Source of the DNA: Petralouisia muris
GTDB lineage: Bacteria; Bacillota; Clostridia; Lachnospirales; Lachnospiraceae
Direction: 5' to 3'
DNA length: 37,160 nucleotides
Assembly (NCBI RefSeq): GCF_004793545.1
Contig: NZ_SRYA01000048.1
Coordinates: forward strand, 1-37,160
Positions 7,468 to 16,407 of the stretch are shown here, piece by piece (the stretch's first letter is position 1; each line of letters starts with the position of its first letter). Under the pieces are notes generated by a model. It had not been told where the DNA came from, made no database searches, and worked only from the letters and a program-made list of their open reading frames with translations. The translations under genes and the position numbers were made by a program.

Positions 7468-9573
7468 TTATTTTGGCCCGATATTTTTCAGAATCACTGC
7501 ACAATTGGGCGGCAGGGACAGCTTTAGACGTCCATTCTTCACTTCATAAACGACCGGTTCCAGAGAATAAGATTCCGGCTGGGTAAACATAATCCGCTCT
7601 AATCTCGTTTCCCGACCCATGCCGGCCGGCCAGACTCTCCATTCCATCTCCCGCTCTACATAGTCGTTATTGATGATGATAACAAACTGCTGACGCCTGT
7701 TAAAACGCCCGTAGCACATCACCTGATAATCTCCGCCCAAAAACTTCAAAGAACCTGTCTTAAGGGCGTCATACCGTTTGTGAATCTGAATAATATCACG
7801 ATGAAAATCCAGCAATTCCTGATCTTCTTTTCCCCAGGGATAAGTCCGGCGGTTATCCGGGTCCGTAAATCCTACTACTCCAGCCTCATCTCCGTAATAA
7901 ATCGTAGGCGCTCCCGGCCAGGTCATCTGCACCACTACCGCTTCCTTCATAACTCCCTTATTTACTTCCTCTCCTGCCGCCGCACTTCCCAGATTATTCA
8001 CCCGGCCCACCTTATGATTGGTACGGGTCAAAAATCTGGAATGATCATGATTGGACAATTCATTCATAGCGCATTGCAGAGAGGGCGTCATAAAACGGGT
8101 CATATAATAATTCATGGCTCCTTCAAAATTCTGGAAATTCCCCAGCATATCCTGCCGATAGCCATCACTGTGCTTCTCCATTCCAGTTAAAAACCAGGTT
8201 AACGGCTCCATAAAAGCATCGTAATTCATCACCGTATCCCACTGATCACCCCGCAGCCACTCCACCGGATCTCCATAGTGCTCTGCCAGCACAATAGCCT
8301 CCGGATTGGCTTCCTTCACTGCTTTGCGGAAATCCCGCCAAAACTGATGGTTAAATTCCACGGAATGTCCCAAATCGGCCGCCACGTCCAGACGCCATCC
8401 GTCTGCATTGTAAGGCGGAGAAACCCATTTTCTTCCAATATCCAGAATATAATCGTACAGTTCCTGGGATCCTTCATAATTCAGCTTAGGCAGCGTATCG
8501 TGCCCCCACCAACCGTCATAACTGCCGTTGTAAGGCCAGCAATTTTCATCATGAAACTGGAAAAAATCACGATAAGGGCTGTCGGCCGATATATAGGCTC
8601 CGGTGGCGTACCCTACTTCCTTTTCGTAAATCAGTTCTTTGTCCAGCCATTTATTAAAAGAACCGCAGTGGTTAAATACTCCGTCCAAAATTACCCGCAT
8701 TCCCCGTTTATGGGCTTCCGCTACCAGACAGGCAAACAGCTCATTGCTGGCCTCCAGATTTTCAATATCAGAAACCCGCTTAATATATTTGGTGGCCTTG
8801 GCATTATCGGTTTCTCCCGGCTGCAGCTCTTCTCCGCCGTCCGAGATAATCACGCCATAATGAGGATCTATGTAATCATAGTCCTGAATATCATATTTAT
8901 GGTTGGAGGGGGAAACAAACAAAGGATTAAAATACAATACTTCTATCCCGAGATTTTGTAAATAATCCATTTTCTTCATTACTCCAGCCAAATCCCCGCC
9001 GTAAAATTCACCTACGCCAAAATCCGCCGGGTACTGTTCCCAATTCTCCACATGCTGGCTGTAGACTTTAATATAGTAATATTCATTTGTTACAACATCA
9101 TTGGAAGAGTCTCCATTACAGAAACGATCCACCAGAATCTGATACATCACTGCGCCTTTTGCCCAATCCGGCGTAGAAAATCCGGGCACAATGGCAAAAG
9201 AATATTCCGGCCGCACCTGAGGCGTAACCCCCATACGGTCATAATAACAATGAAGCATTCCGGTTGCTATTTCAAAATGATATCGGTACTCTTCTGTCCC
9301 AAGCTGCACCTCTGTCCGATAATAATCAAATTCTCCCCTGGTCTCCTGCTTTTCCATAGGAATCTTTCCTGATTCATGACACAGCCATACAATATCCACA
9401 TTATTCTTTGCTGTGCGGAATGTCAGTGTGACCTTCTCGTTTTCCCCCGGCTCCGGGGGGGTCCTGTAATCCTTAGTTCCATCGGAAAACAACGCATGTT
9501 TCCGTAGCAAGGGACGCATCTGCATCATATACTGCTGTCTCTGATTCAATTCATAAATAGAATATTTACTCAT
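7468..9573 (-). CDS. GH13 alpha-glycosidase (neopullulanase-like) with N-terminal beta-sandwich domain
   Basis: This intracellular enzyme hydrolyses alpha-glucans or maltodextrins. It has 701 residues and no signal peptide. The N-terminal 140 or so residues look like a CBM34-type beta-sandwich, and the (beta/alpha)8 barrel follows. The four GH13 regions are visible: DGVFNH; GWRLDVA with the nucleophile Asp (about 393); VLAEHYGD with the acid/base Glu (about 431); and NHDHSRF with the third Asp (about 509). A C-terminal beta domain follows. The open frame extends upstream to 9750, but that part runs through a terminator and low-complexity leader. AGAGGT seven bases before the ATG at 9573 sets the start. 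It is a monocistronic gene between the tRNA promoter and the ftsH terminator. Exact linkage specificity cannot be read. Confidence 0.93.
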   Translation of the reverse strand: MSKYSIYELNQRQQYMMQMRPLLRKHALFSDGTKDYRTPPEPGENEKVTLTFRTAKNNVDIVWLCHESGKIPMEKQETRGEFDYYRTEVQLGTEEYRYHFEIATGMLHCYYDRMGVTPQVRPEYSFAIVPGFSTPDWAKGAVMYQILVDRFCNGDSSNDVVTNEYYYIKVYSQHVENWEQYPADFGVGEFYGGDLAGVMKKMDYLQNLGIEVLYFNPLFVSPSNHKYDIQDYDYIDPHYGVIISDGGEELQPGETDNAKATKYIKRVSDIENLEASNELFACLVAEAHKRGMRVILDGVFNHCGSFNKWLDKELIYEKEVGYATGAYISADSPYRDFFQFHDENCWPYNGSYDGWWGHDTLPKLNYEGSQELYDYILDIGRKWVSPPYNADGWRLDVAADLGHSVEFNHQFWRDFRKAVKEANPEAIVLAEHYGDPVEWLRGDQWDTVMNYDAFMEPLTWFLTGMEKHSDGYRQDMLGNFQNFEGAMNYYMTRFMTPSLQCAMNELSNHDHSRFLTRTNHKVGRVNNLGSAAAGEEVNKGVMKEAVVVQMTWPGAPTIYYGDEAGVVGFTDPDNRRTYPWGKEDQELLDFHRDIIQIHKRYDALKTGSLKFLGGDYQVMCYGRFNRRQQFVIIINNDYVEREMEWRVWPAGMGRETRLERIMFTQPESYSLEPVVYEVKNGRLKLSLPPNCAVILKNIGPK

Positions 9574-9687
9574 AGCATGACCTCTCACAATTTTTTGTGC
9601 CGATCGGACAGGGCAGATTCCCCCTGACCGCCGTGCCGGGTATCCGTCAGCTCTGCTGACAATATTCCTTCGGTGTCCATGTGCATT
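9574..9687 (-). promoter_or_regulatory. Leader of the GH13 gene with several palindromes
   Basis: This stretch has no credible gene. It contains a perfect palindromic arm pair GTCAGC-tct-GCTGAC (9646-9660) and a looser CAGGG/CCCTG pair at about 9609-9627. I cannot find a convincing -35/-10 pair. The arms could be an operator or RNA hairpins in the leader. Confidence 0.3.
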
Positions 9688-9717
9688 AAAAAGGCAGCTT
9701 GTTACGGCTGCCTTTTT
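9688..9717 (-). terminator. Terminator downstream of ftsH
   Basis: AAAAAGGCAGC (9688-9698) pairs perfectly with 9707-9717 over an 8-base loop; both flanks are A/T runs, so it could work in both directions. It closes the spoIIE-tilS-hpt-ftsH unit. The 9718-9909 gap between it and the ftsH stop shows no gene. Confidence 0.85.
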
Positions 9718-9909
9718 AGGAGAAGGTATTTTTACTATGGGGTATAGCAAAAACTATATAATGTATTGGGGGGTTTTTACAGTAATTATAGTACCATATA
9801 TTTCCCAATAAGTGTGCACAAACTTAATAAAAATTGCAGCCCGTTTCTATATGTTTTGCACAGTACCTTTTCCCTATTCCCTGGGGTTTCCATCGTCATT
9901 TTGCACAAT

Positions 9910-11751
9910 TCACCCTTCAAACAATGCTTCAAACTCATCTCTGCTGATTTTTTCTTTCTCCAAAAGGAGATCTGCACATTTATGAAGAATCTTTTCATGC
10001 TCCATCAAAATGTTTCTGGATTTCTGGTAACACTCGTCAATAATGCGCTTAATTTCCTGATCGATCACTCCTGCAATATTCTCTCCATATGCTCTGGTGT
10101 GCGCCAGATCTCTTCCAATAAAGACCTCATCATCCTCATTATCATAATTAATCAGTCCCACATGCTCCGACATTCCATATTTAGTCACCATGGCCTTTGC
10201 CACACTGGTAGCCTGCTTGATATCCTGGGAAGCTCCTGTGGTAATATCATCAAAGATCAGTTCCTCTGCCACTCTTCCTCCAAGATCCACAATAATTTCC
10301 TGCATCATTCGTCCTTTGGTGTTAAACATCTCCTCACGTTCCGGCAGCGGCATGGTATATCCTGCCGCCCCTATCCCTGTAGGAATAATGGACACGGAAT
10401 ACACCGGTCCCACATCCGGCAGCACATGAAACAAAATCGCATGGCCCGCCTCATGATAAGCGGTAATTCGCTTCTCCTTCTCTGTTATAATCCGGCTTCG
10501 CTTCTCAGAGCCGATTCCCACTTTTACAAAAGACTTGCGGATATCGCTCTGGATAATATATGCTCTGTCTTCTTTGGCCGCATAGATGGCCGCTTCATTT
10601 AAAAGATTCTCCAGATCGGCTCCTGTAAAGCCTGCTGTGGTCTGGGCAATCTGCTTTAAGTCCACATCATCTCCCAGCGGCTTATTCATGGCATGCACCT
10701 TCAAAATCTCTTCTCTTCCGCCGATATCCGGCCTTCCCACATGTACCTTCCGGTCAAATCTGCCTGGACGCATAATCGCAGGGTCCAGAATATCCACGCG
10801 GTTGGTAGCCGCCATCACGATAATTCCCTCATTGACGCCGAATCCATCCATTTCCACCAAAAGCTGGTTCAGGGTCTGCTCTCTTTCGTCATGTCCGCCG
10901 CCCATTCCGGTGCCGCGGCGCCTTGCCACTGCATCAATCTCGTCGATAAACACGATACAAGGAGCATTTTTCTTGGCGTCTTCAAACAAATCCCGGACAC
11001 GGGAAGCTCCCACGCCTACAAACATCTCCACAAAATCAGAACCGGAAATACTGAAAAAGGGCACGCCTGCCTCTCCTGCCACTGCTTTTGCCAGAAGTGT
11101 TTTACCAGTTCCGGGAGGTCCCACCAACAGGACGCCCTTGGGAATTCTTGCCCCAAGCTTGGTATATTTTCTGGGCGCCCGAAGGAAATCCACCAGTTCT
11201 TCTAACTCTTCCTTCTCTTCCTTTAAGCCTGCCACGCTTCCAAAGGTTACCTTCTTATTCTCATCCGTTGTCATTTTTGCCCGGCTCTTGCCGAAATTCA
11301 TCATTTTATTTCCGCCGCCGGAAGCTGCCGATGCGTGATTGGTCATCATAATATAGAACACAAACAGCACGGCAAACAAAATCAATGTGGGAAGTATGGA
11401 AATCAGCCAGTTTTCCTCCGGCATTTCCTTGACCACATAATCTGCAAAATCATAAGACTTCATAGTCTCCTGCAGAGTATTGATATCCGACACGTACAGC
11501 ACTTTGGCGCCGCCATTGCCGGAATCCCCTTTCAGGGTTACATCTGCCTGGCCTGTGGGCACTTCCCGATTCTGGGAAATAATCACCGACACCACATTTT
11601 CACTTTTCAAATCATGTTCAAACTGCGCATAAGTATATAATGAATTCTGTCCAAAACCGGAAGAATTGTCCCGCAGCACCCAGAGCAATGCCAGGATCAA
11701 AATCACAGCAATGTATAATCCAAATGCCCGGTTACGTTTCTGTGCATTCAT
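9910..11751 (-). CDS. ftsH: ATP-dependent zinc metalloprotease FtsH
   Basis: FtsH is a membrane-anchored AAA+ protease that degrades misfolded and regulatory proteins. The 613-residue sequence has an N-terminal membrane segment (about 10-28), a short extracytoplasmic domain and a second membrane segment (about 115-137). The AAA module follows: Walker A GPPGTGKT near 211, Walker [10 protein letters not shown], and the second region of homology [11 protein letters not shown] with the arginine finger in RPGRFDR. The M41 peptidase has HEAGH near 432 and the third ligand Asp in SQDIKQAT. Length and order are normal for the family. It is the last gene of the tilS-hpt-ftsH run, as in Bacillus subtilis. 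GGAGG lies 11 bases before the ATG, inside the end of a possible 23-codon ORF. Confidence 0.98.
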   Translation of the reverse strand: MNAQKRNRAFGLYIAVILILALLWVLRDNSSGFGQNSLYTYAQFEHDLKSENVVSVIISQNREVPTGQADVTLKGDSGNGGAKVLYVSDINTLQETMKSYDFADYVVKEMPEENWLISILPTLILFAVLFVFYIMMTNHASAASGGGNKMMNFGKSRAKMTTDENKKVTFGSVAGLKEEKEELEELVDFLRAPRKYTKLGARIPKGVLLVGPPGTGKTLLAKAVAGEAGVPFFSISGSDFVEMFVGVGASRVRDLFEDAKKNAPCIVFIDEIDAVARRRGTGMGGGHDEREQTLNQLLVEMDGFGVNEGIIVMAATNRVDILDPAIMRPGRFDRKVHVGRPDIGGREEILKVHAMNKPLGDDVDLKQIAQTTAGFTGADLENLLNEAAIYAAKEDRAYIIQSDIRKSFVKVGIGSEKRSRIITEKEKRITAYHEAGHAILFHVLPDVGPVYSVSIIPTGIGAAGYTMPLPEREEMFNTKGRMMQEIIVDLGGRVAEELIFDDITTGASQDIKQATSVAKAMVTKYGMSEHVGLINYDNEDDEVFIGRDLAHTRAYGENIAGVIDQEIKRIIDECYQKSRNILMEHEKILHKCADLLLEKEKISRDEFEALFEG

Positions 11752-11757
11752 ACTTTC

Positions 11758-11829
11758 TTATGCCTCCTCTCTCATAGTCTGCAAAATTTGCTGATATTCT
11801 GTTTTACTCTTTGGAAGCGGCAGACTCAT
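11758..11829 (-). CDS. Possible 23-aa ORF linking hpt and ftsH
   Basis: An ATG overlaps the hpt stop codon (ATGA) and opens a 23-codon frame, MSLPLPKSKTEYQQILQTMR plus EEA, ending six bases before the ftsH ATG. Its last codons (GAGAGAGGAGGCA) are the ftsH ribosome binding site. Overlapping start/stop geometry at one end and the embedded ribosome binding site at the other suggest it could carry ribosomes from hpt to ftsH. No clear ribosome binding site of its own is needed if it is coupled. It may equally be chance. Confidence 0.35.
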   Translation of the reverse strand: MSLPLPKSKTEYQQILQTMREEA

Positions 11830-12365
11830 TTTGCCGCCTCATCCTCTAATTCTACGACTCCCACATAAGGAAAATTCCTGTAATGCTGCATATAATCAAG
11901 GCCATAGCCCACTACGAACTCATCCGGAATCTGAAATCCGGTATAGTCCACATGCACATCTGTCACCCGGCATTCCGGTTTATCCAGAAGAGTGCACAGT
12001 CTCAGGCTCTTCGGCTTCCTGCTTTTCAAATTTTCCAGTAAATAACTCAGGGTTCTGCCGGAATCCACAATATCCTCCACCACCAGCACATTTTTCCCTT
12101 CAATCGCATCATCCAGATCCTTAATTACTTTCACCACTCCGCTGGACTTGGTGTCATTTCCATAACTGGATACGGACATAAAATCAAGGGAGACCGGCAC
12201 TGACAGCCTCTTTGCCAACTGACAGGTGAAAAATACCCCGCCTCGTAAGACGCTGACCAAATGAACTTCCTCCCCTTTATAATATTCACTAATCTCTTTT
12301 CCCATTTCACAAATTCGTTTTTCCACTTCTTCTTCTGATATTAATACACGGACTTTTTCACTCAT
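11826..12365 (-). CDS. hpt: Hypoxanthine phosphoribosyltransferase
   Basis: The enzyme salvages hypoxanthine (and usually guanine) with PRPP to give IMP/GMP in the cytoplasm. The 179-residue protein has the PRPP-binding motif VLVVEDIVDSGRTL (about 94-107), the VSVLRGGVFF loop and the base-binding region ending DEFVVGYGLDY. The frame could start at 12380, but GGAGG seven bases before the ATG at 12365 fixes the start. The ATG overlaps the tilS stop by eight bases (ATGAGTGA). Pairing with tilS and ftsH is conserved in Firmicutes, where the two proteins can form a regulatory complex on ftsH. Confidence 0.96.
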   Translation of the reverse strand: MSEKVRVLISEEEVEKRICEMGKEISEYYKGEEVHLVSVLRGGVFFTCQLAKRLSVPVSLDFMSVSSYGNDTKSSGVVKVIKDLDDAIEGKNVLVVEDIVDSGRTLSYLLENLKSRKPKSLRLCTLLDKPECRVTDVHVDYTGFQIPDEFVVGYGLDYMQHYRNFPYVGVVELEDEAAK

Positions 12366-13830
12366 GAACCGTTCCTCCATCTACCTGTATCTCAAGAATT
12401 CTTCTGGTATGTTCTGTCACTTTTACATCTTCGCTGATGCGGTGCCCTATGACCCAAAGAATATGGCTGCCATCTGCAAGGAGCAGCATACTGTCCCGCT
12501 TTTGTCTGGGTATTTTCTCATCCACAAAATATTTTTTCAGCTTTTTCCTTCTGCCATCTGCACTGATCACCAGAAAATCCTTTTCCCGACGTGTTCTAAA
12601 TTGCATGGTACCTTTTATTTTATCATAATCCAGCCATTTCGTATACATTTTTTTGGGAATTTCTTCATTTTGAAAATTATTTTCAAATAATCTGGCATGA
12701 ATCTCATATCCATAACAGGGAATTATCAAATCGCTGTCCGGCTGAAGCTCCAGGAAATCCCCTTGGGTTTCGGCGGCGGTTTCCTCCTCTTCCGAGTTGG
12801 CGCTTTGGGGCCGGATTTCTTCCGCCTTTCCCATGGGCCGCCCCTTTTTAGCTCTTTTCCCTTCGCATTTTTCCAGCCGGATTCCTTCATACACCCGCTC
12901 TGCTGTAATATTATAAGGAAACTCTAGTCTTTTTCCAACCTGTCTGCCAAAAAGCTCCTGAAGCTGCTGCACATGCAAATCCGTAATATCTTTGCTGTCT
13001 CCGGCTGCTTCTGACAATCTTTGGTAAAGCAGCGATTTCTGAAGAATCATTTTTTCTTTCACCACTTCCCCCGAAATACAGCAGCCCCGGCCCTGCCAGG
13101 TGACATATTGCTTCTCTGCCTCCCTGGTCAAATCCTCCACTAACTCTGCAGTCTCCCCTGTCAGAATTGCCATCCGGTTCATATGGGCGACAGCCTGACT
13201 GTTTATCTGCTCCAACACAGGAAATACCTGATGGCGCAGCTTATTTCTGGTATAATTCAGCGCTTCGTTGGTCTTATCCTGACAAAATTCCTGCCGGACG
13301 TCTGCCAGATAGGCTTCAATTTCCTTTCGTTCCGCGCACAGCAGGGGACGGATAATCTTCCCCCGTACAGGCAGGATGCCGCACATTCCCTTAAGTCCGG
13401 TCCCCCGCACCAGATGAAACAGCATGGTTTCTGCACAGTCGTTTCTGTTATGGGCAACTGCAATCTTGTCTGCGCCAAATTCTCTGGCAGCACAGTCAAA
13501 AAATCCGTACCGCAGCTTCCTTGCCCCCTCTTCCACCGTCAATTTCTGTGTTCTTGCATACTCTAAAGCATTGCAGTGAAACACCCGGCAGGGAACCTTG
13601 CGTTCTTTACAGAAATTCTCCACAAAACAGGCGTCACTGACACTGTCTGCTCCGCGGATTCCATGTTCCACGTGCACAGCGCACACATCAAATCCAACTG
13701 TTTTCTGCAATTCCAGCAAAATCAGCAGCAGGCAAAGAGAATCTGCGCCGCCGGATACCGCAGCCAAAATACAGTCCCCCTCCTCTGCCATATGATATTC
13801 CCTCATATATTCCAAGATTTTCTTTTGCAT
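12358..13830 (-). CDS. tilS: tRNA(Ile)-lysidine synthetase
   Basis: TilS attaches lysine to C34 of the CAU-anticodon tRNA-Ile, changing it to read AUA, and is essential in most bacteria. The P-loop motif SGGADS lies about 26 residues from the start, and the N-type ATP pyrophosphatase domain, the TilS substrate domain and the C-terminal TilS_C domain (RTRREKDF, GRRKKLKKYFVDEKIPR) follow. The frame extends to a GTG at 13887, but AGGGAG six bases before the ATG at 13830 gives an N-terminus of family length. A low-complexity basic/acidic insert around residues 340-375 separates the middle and C-terminal domains. It sits between spoIIE and hpt and overlaps hpt. Confidence 0.95.
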   Translation of the reverse strand: MQKKILEYMREYHMAEEGDCILAAVSGGADSLCLLLILLELQKTVGFDVCAVHVEHGIRGADSVSDACFVENFCKERKVPCRVFHCNALEYARTQKLTVEEGARKLRYGFFDCAAREFGADKIAVAHNRNDCAETMLFHLVRGTGLKGMCGILPVRGKIIRPLLCAERKEIEAYLADVRQEFCQDKTNEALNYTRNKLRHQVFPVLEQINSQAVAHMNRMAILTGETAELVEDLTREAEKQYVTWQGRGCCISGEVVKEKMILQKSLLYQRLSEAAGDSKDITDLHVQQLQELFGRQVGKRLEFPYNITAERVYEGIRLEKCEGKRAKKGRPMGKAEEIRPQSANSEEEETAAETQGDFLELQPDSDLIIPCYGYEIHARLFENNFQNEEIPKKMYTKWLDYDKIKGTMQFRTRREKDFLVISADGRRKKLKKYFVDEKIPRQKRDSMLLLADGSHILWVIGHRISEDVKVTEHTRRILEIQVDGGTVHE

Positions 13831-13899
13831 CTGTTTCTCCCTGATTTCAAAATTCCTGTTATTATCTTCAGCCATTTTGCCCTTCACGGGTTTTCACCG

Positions 13900-15750
13900 C
13901 TATTTTTCCCAAATTCCTGTTACCAGCACCGTCATATCATCCGGCACCTTTCCCGCAGTAAACAGCAAAATCCTCTCCAGCGCCTGCTTGGCCATCTGTT
14001 CCGGATTATTTGTCTGAATGTCTTCCAGAATTTCCTGAAATGTCTCCTCTGGCGCCGGCACATACAAATCATCCAGTACGCCGTCCGTTACCTGAATCAC
14101 AAAATCCCCGCTTTGAAGCTGACGGCTGGTTCTGTCAATCTCAAGCTGATGGAACATTCCTGCCGGAAGGCTTCCGGAAGAAATGCATTCCACTTCTTCG
14201 CCCCGCTTGATAAAGGTGGCTGCCGCACCAATTTTATAAAACTCGCATATTCCTGTATACAAATCCATGGAAGCCAGATCTACCGTAGAGAAAATCCCCT
14301 CCTCACCCTGAATTACCATGGCAGAGTTCATCATCCGGATGGCAGTTTCCTTTCTGAATCCGGCTTCCAGAAACTTCTCTATTAACTCTATCACCATTTC
14401 ACTTTCCTTACAAGCGCGAATTCCAGAACCCATTCCGTCTGACAGGGCCATCACACTCTCTCCTCCGTCCAGTTCCAGAAAAGAAAAACTGTCTCCCGAT
14501 ACTTGGGCCTCATCCTTCGTCAGCCTTGCCACCCCCTGCAGCGTGTGGAACAAGGTATCCTCTTCAAAAGTCAGAAAGTTTTCTTCCTTTCCCACCATGG
14601 ATCGGACGTACTTTCCAGGAGCCATATCCCGGTGAAGCCCCTGGCTAACCGCCTTTGCCAGTTCTTTTACTGGAACGCAGTTTCCCCATTTGGAGCATGC
14701 CCGCATCTGCAGCGATAATTTTCCATTTCTTCTCTCATAGAGACGGATCTCCCTTGCCGCAATTCCCCGTTCCTTCATTCTGTATTTTACAGAACCCAGC
14801 AGTTTCCCCTCCCGTCTGCTGATATCTTTGTATTCCCTGGCGCAGTCTTCCATAATGTAAGCCATGGCGTCCAATTGCTCTGCAATCACCCCGCGGTTTT
14901 CCAGCAGGCGATTATACCATGCAAGATTCAGCTTCGCTTTCTCAAAAACCCCTACCGCTTCTTCTATAATACTGTCAGAATAAGGACAGTAATCTGCCAG
15001 CTCCTGATGCACCTCTTCCTTTGCCCCGCCCCGCTTCTCTATGGAATGAAACAGACGGTAAAAAACCTCAAACATCGGGCTGTTTTCTTCCTGCCAGCAA
15101 ATGGCGCACTGGTCGCAGGACATACATATTTTTCCTGCAATTTCCTGCTGCATTTTCCCCATTTCCTCCGGCTCAAAATTATTTTTAAAGCTTTCCATCT
15201 GAGAAAAAATCTGAGACAGTCCGTTAAAAGACCTGGCGTACGTCTCCAGCTTTTCTCCATGCTCCGGTGCAATCTGACTGATTTCCTCTTTACGGCCAAA
15301 GGAAAAGAATCCCCCTTCCATAAATTGGTGGAGGATGGGAGTCAGCGCCAGAACCATTCCAAATACAAGCACAGATTCCAAAATCCCCATCCATACAACC
15401 GCCCGGTTTCTCACCTGCAAAAGCTCCCCCGCGATGGCAACAAGAAATAAACTCAGAGCCGCCCCGCCTGCTCCGATATAGGTACGGCAGCTTTTGTAGG
15501 CCCATTCCACCAGCCTGATTACCGCTGCCGTTACCAGAAGCGCTACCGTGTATTTTGCCATAGCCTGCACCGGGACAAACAGCGCCATCCCAAAAATACT
15601 GAATATCAGCAGCAGGGTACGGTTGACCTCTTCTAAATAGCAGGCGGTAAAAAATCCCGGGATCAGCGGATAGCACCCTGCAAAAGCTCCTTTTGACACT
15701 GCCATTGCCAAACCGTATAATACAATTTCTTTCCATCTTGTCTGTTTCAT
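13900..15750 (-). CDS. spoIIE: Stage II sporulation protein E (SpoIIE), short form
   Basis: SpoIIE is the PP2C-type phosphatase that dephosphorylates SpoIIAA at the asymmetric septum and so releases sigma-F. The 616-residue protein has about five N-terminal membrane segments (to about residue 145), a central regulatory part with a Cys cluster (CMSCDQCAICW) and the C-terminal phosphatase domain with SGDSFSFLELDGG, the metal-binding ALSDGMGSG and a late VPDDMTVLV. Bacillus subtilis SpoIIE is 827 residues with ten membrane segments, so about half the membrane part is missing here. I cannot tell whether this is normal for the group. AGGAGG eight bases before ATG 15750 fixes the start. It heads the spoIIE-tilS-hpt-ftsH unit. 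Confidence 0.96.
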   Translation of the reverse strand: MKQTRWKEIVLYGLAMAVSKGAFAGCYPLIPGFFTACYLEEVNRTLLLIFSIFGMALFVPVQAMAKYTVALLVTAAVIRLVEWAYKSCRTYIGAGGAALSLFLVAIAGELLQVRNRAVVWMGILESVLVFGMVLALTPILHQFMEGGFFSFGRKEEISQIAPEHGEKLETYARSFNGLSQIFSQMESFKNNFEPEEMGKMQQEIAGKICMSCDQCAICWQEENSPMFEVFYRLFHSIEKRGGAKEEVHQELADYCPYSDSIIEEAVGVFEKAKLNLAWYNRLLENRGVIAEQLDAMAYIMEDCAREYKDISRREGKLLGSVKYRMKERGIAAREIRLYERRNGKLSLQMRACSKWGNCVPVKELAKAVSQGLHRDMAPGKYVRSMVGKEENFLTFEEDTLFHTLQGVARLTKDEAQVSGDSFSFLELDGGESVMALSDGMGSGIRACKESEMVIELIEKFLEAGFRKETAIRMMNSAMVIQGEEGIFSTVDLASMDLYTGICEFYKIGAAATFIKRGEEVECISSGSLPAGMFHQLEIDRTSRQLQSGDFVIQVTDGVLDDLYVPAPEETFQEILEDIQTNNPEQMAKQALERILLFTAGKVPDDMTVLVTGIWEK

Positions 15751-15805
15751 TTTTCGTCCTCCTTTTCTGTTTGGCCATTCCTTCCATGCCAAACGTGCAG
15801 GAGTT

Positions 15806-15839
15806 ATTATAAAAAGAAGCGGCTGAAATGTTTGTCAAA
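15806..15839 (-). promoter_or_regulatory. spoIIE promoter with 21-bp spacer and Spo0A box
   Basis: On the minus strand a perfect TTGACA (15833-15838) and perfect TATAAT (15806-15811) are 21 bases apart, not 17. TTTGTCAAA (15831-15839, plus strand), a full match to the 0A box TTTGTCRAA, covers the -35. A second weaker site, TTAGACAAA, lies at 15864-15872. Bacillus subtilis spoIIE and spoIIG promoters are known for the same stretched spacing and Spo0A dependence, so this is very likely a Spo0A~P-activated sigma-A promoter. Confidence 0.85.
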
Positions 15840-15865
15840 CCCGGGACAAGTTTTCAAAAACTTTT

Positions 15866-15910
15866 AGACAAAAAGTCCCTTAGAACCACTGCTTTTGGCG
15901 ATTCTAAGGG
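15866..15910 (-). terminator. Terminator after divIC
   Basis: CCCTTAGAA (15877-15885) pairs with TTCTAAGGG (15902-15910) over a 16-base loop. On the minus strand the hairpin runs into ACTTTTTG. It separates the divIC operon from the spoIIE promoter immediately downstream. Confidence 0.85.
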
Positions 15911-15956
15911 GCTTATGTGTTTTAGGAAATTCATATGAACGGTTCATCCTCGGGAT

Positions 15957-16307
15957 TTATTTCCCGGAGGATTTCTTCTCCTTGAAAATAATCTCATTGG
16001 GATAAACAAGTCCTAATTTCGTCTTAGCCACCTGCTCTATGTATTCTTTTGTATTCACATATTTCTCATATTCCTTCAGTTCTTCTTTTCGCTGCTCTTC
16101 CGATTCCATCTGCGCCTGCAGCTCTGCTTCCTGGGTAAGATAAGACTGATTCTTATGATACACGGATGTAATCTGAACAGACATAACGCCAATTAAGGTC
16201 AACACAATCAACGTGATGCATATCATACTGGACTTATTCTGCTTTCTTCTCCTGCGCATTCTGGTTCGCTCTGCGCTTGATTTGCGCGCTTTCTCACGTT
16301 TTCCCAT
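15957..16307 (-). CDS. divIC: Septum formation initiator DivIC
   Basis: DivIC (FtsB-like) is a bitopic divisome protein that pairs with FtsL at the division septum. The 116-residue sequence has a strongly basic cytoplasmic N-terminus (to about 27), one membrane segment (about 28-47), an extracytoplasmic coiled coil rich in Gln/Glu, and the family end signature YIEQVAKTKLGLVYPNE. It follows yabQ by 100 bases and is closed by its own terminator, as in the Bacillus yabP-yabQ-divIC order. Confidence 0.95.
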   Translation of the reverse strand: MGKREKARKSSAERTRMRRRRKQNKSSMICITLIVLTLIGVMSVQITSVYHKNQSYLTQEAELQAQMESEEQRKEELKEYEKYVNTKEYIEQVAKTKLGLVYPNEIIFKEKKSSGK

Positions 16308-16352
16308 GTTACTGCCTTTCTCTGCACCGGTTTTTCGCTTTCTGCAGCCTGA

Positions 16353-16405
16353 CTGCTTCTAAATCCGGCGCTTGACTTCACTCAGCCTGCTTCTAAATCC
16401 GGCGC
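16353..16405. repeat. 19-bp direct repeat between yabQ and divIC
   Basis: CTGCTTCTAAATCCGGCGC occurs exactly twice, at 16353-16371 and 16387-16405. The period is 34 bases, and part of the flank (GCCTG) is also shared. The second copy ends three bases before the yabQ stop. Confidence 0.8.
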
Positions 16406-16407
16406 GT

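Noticed and set aside
8278-8961. 227-codon plus-strand open frame
   Set aside because: It is antisense to the conserved GH13 catalytic barrel and is not similar to any protein I know.
9766-10602. 278-codon plus-strand open frame
   Set aside because: It runs antisense through the conserved ftsH 3' half, has no ribosome binding site and no recognisable domain.
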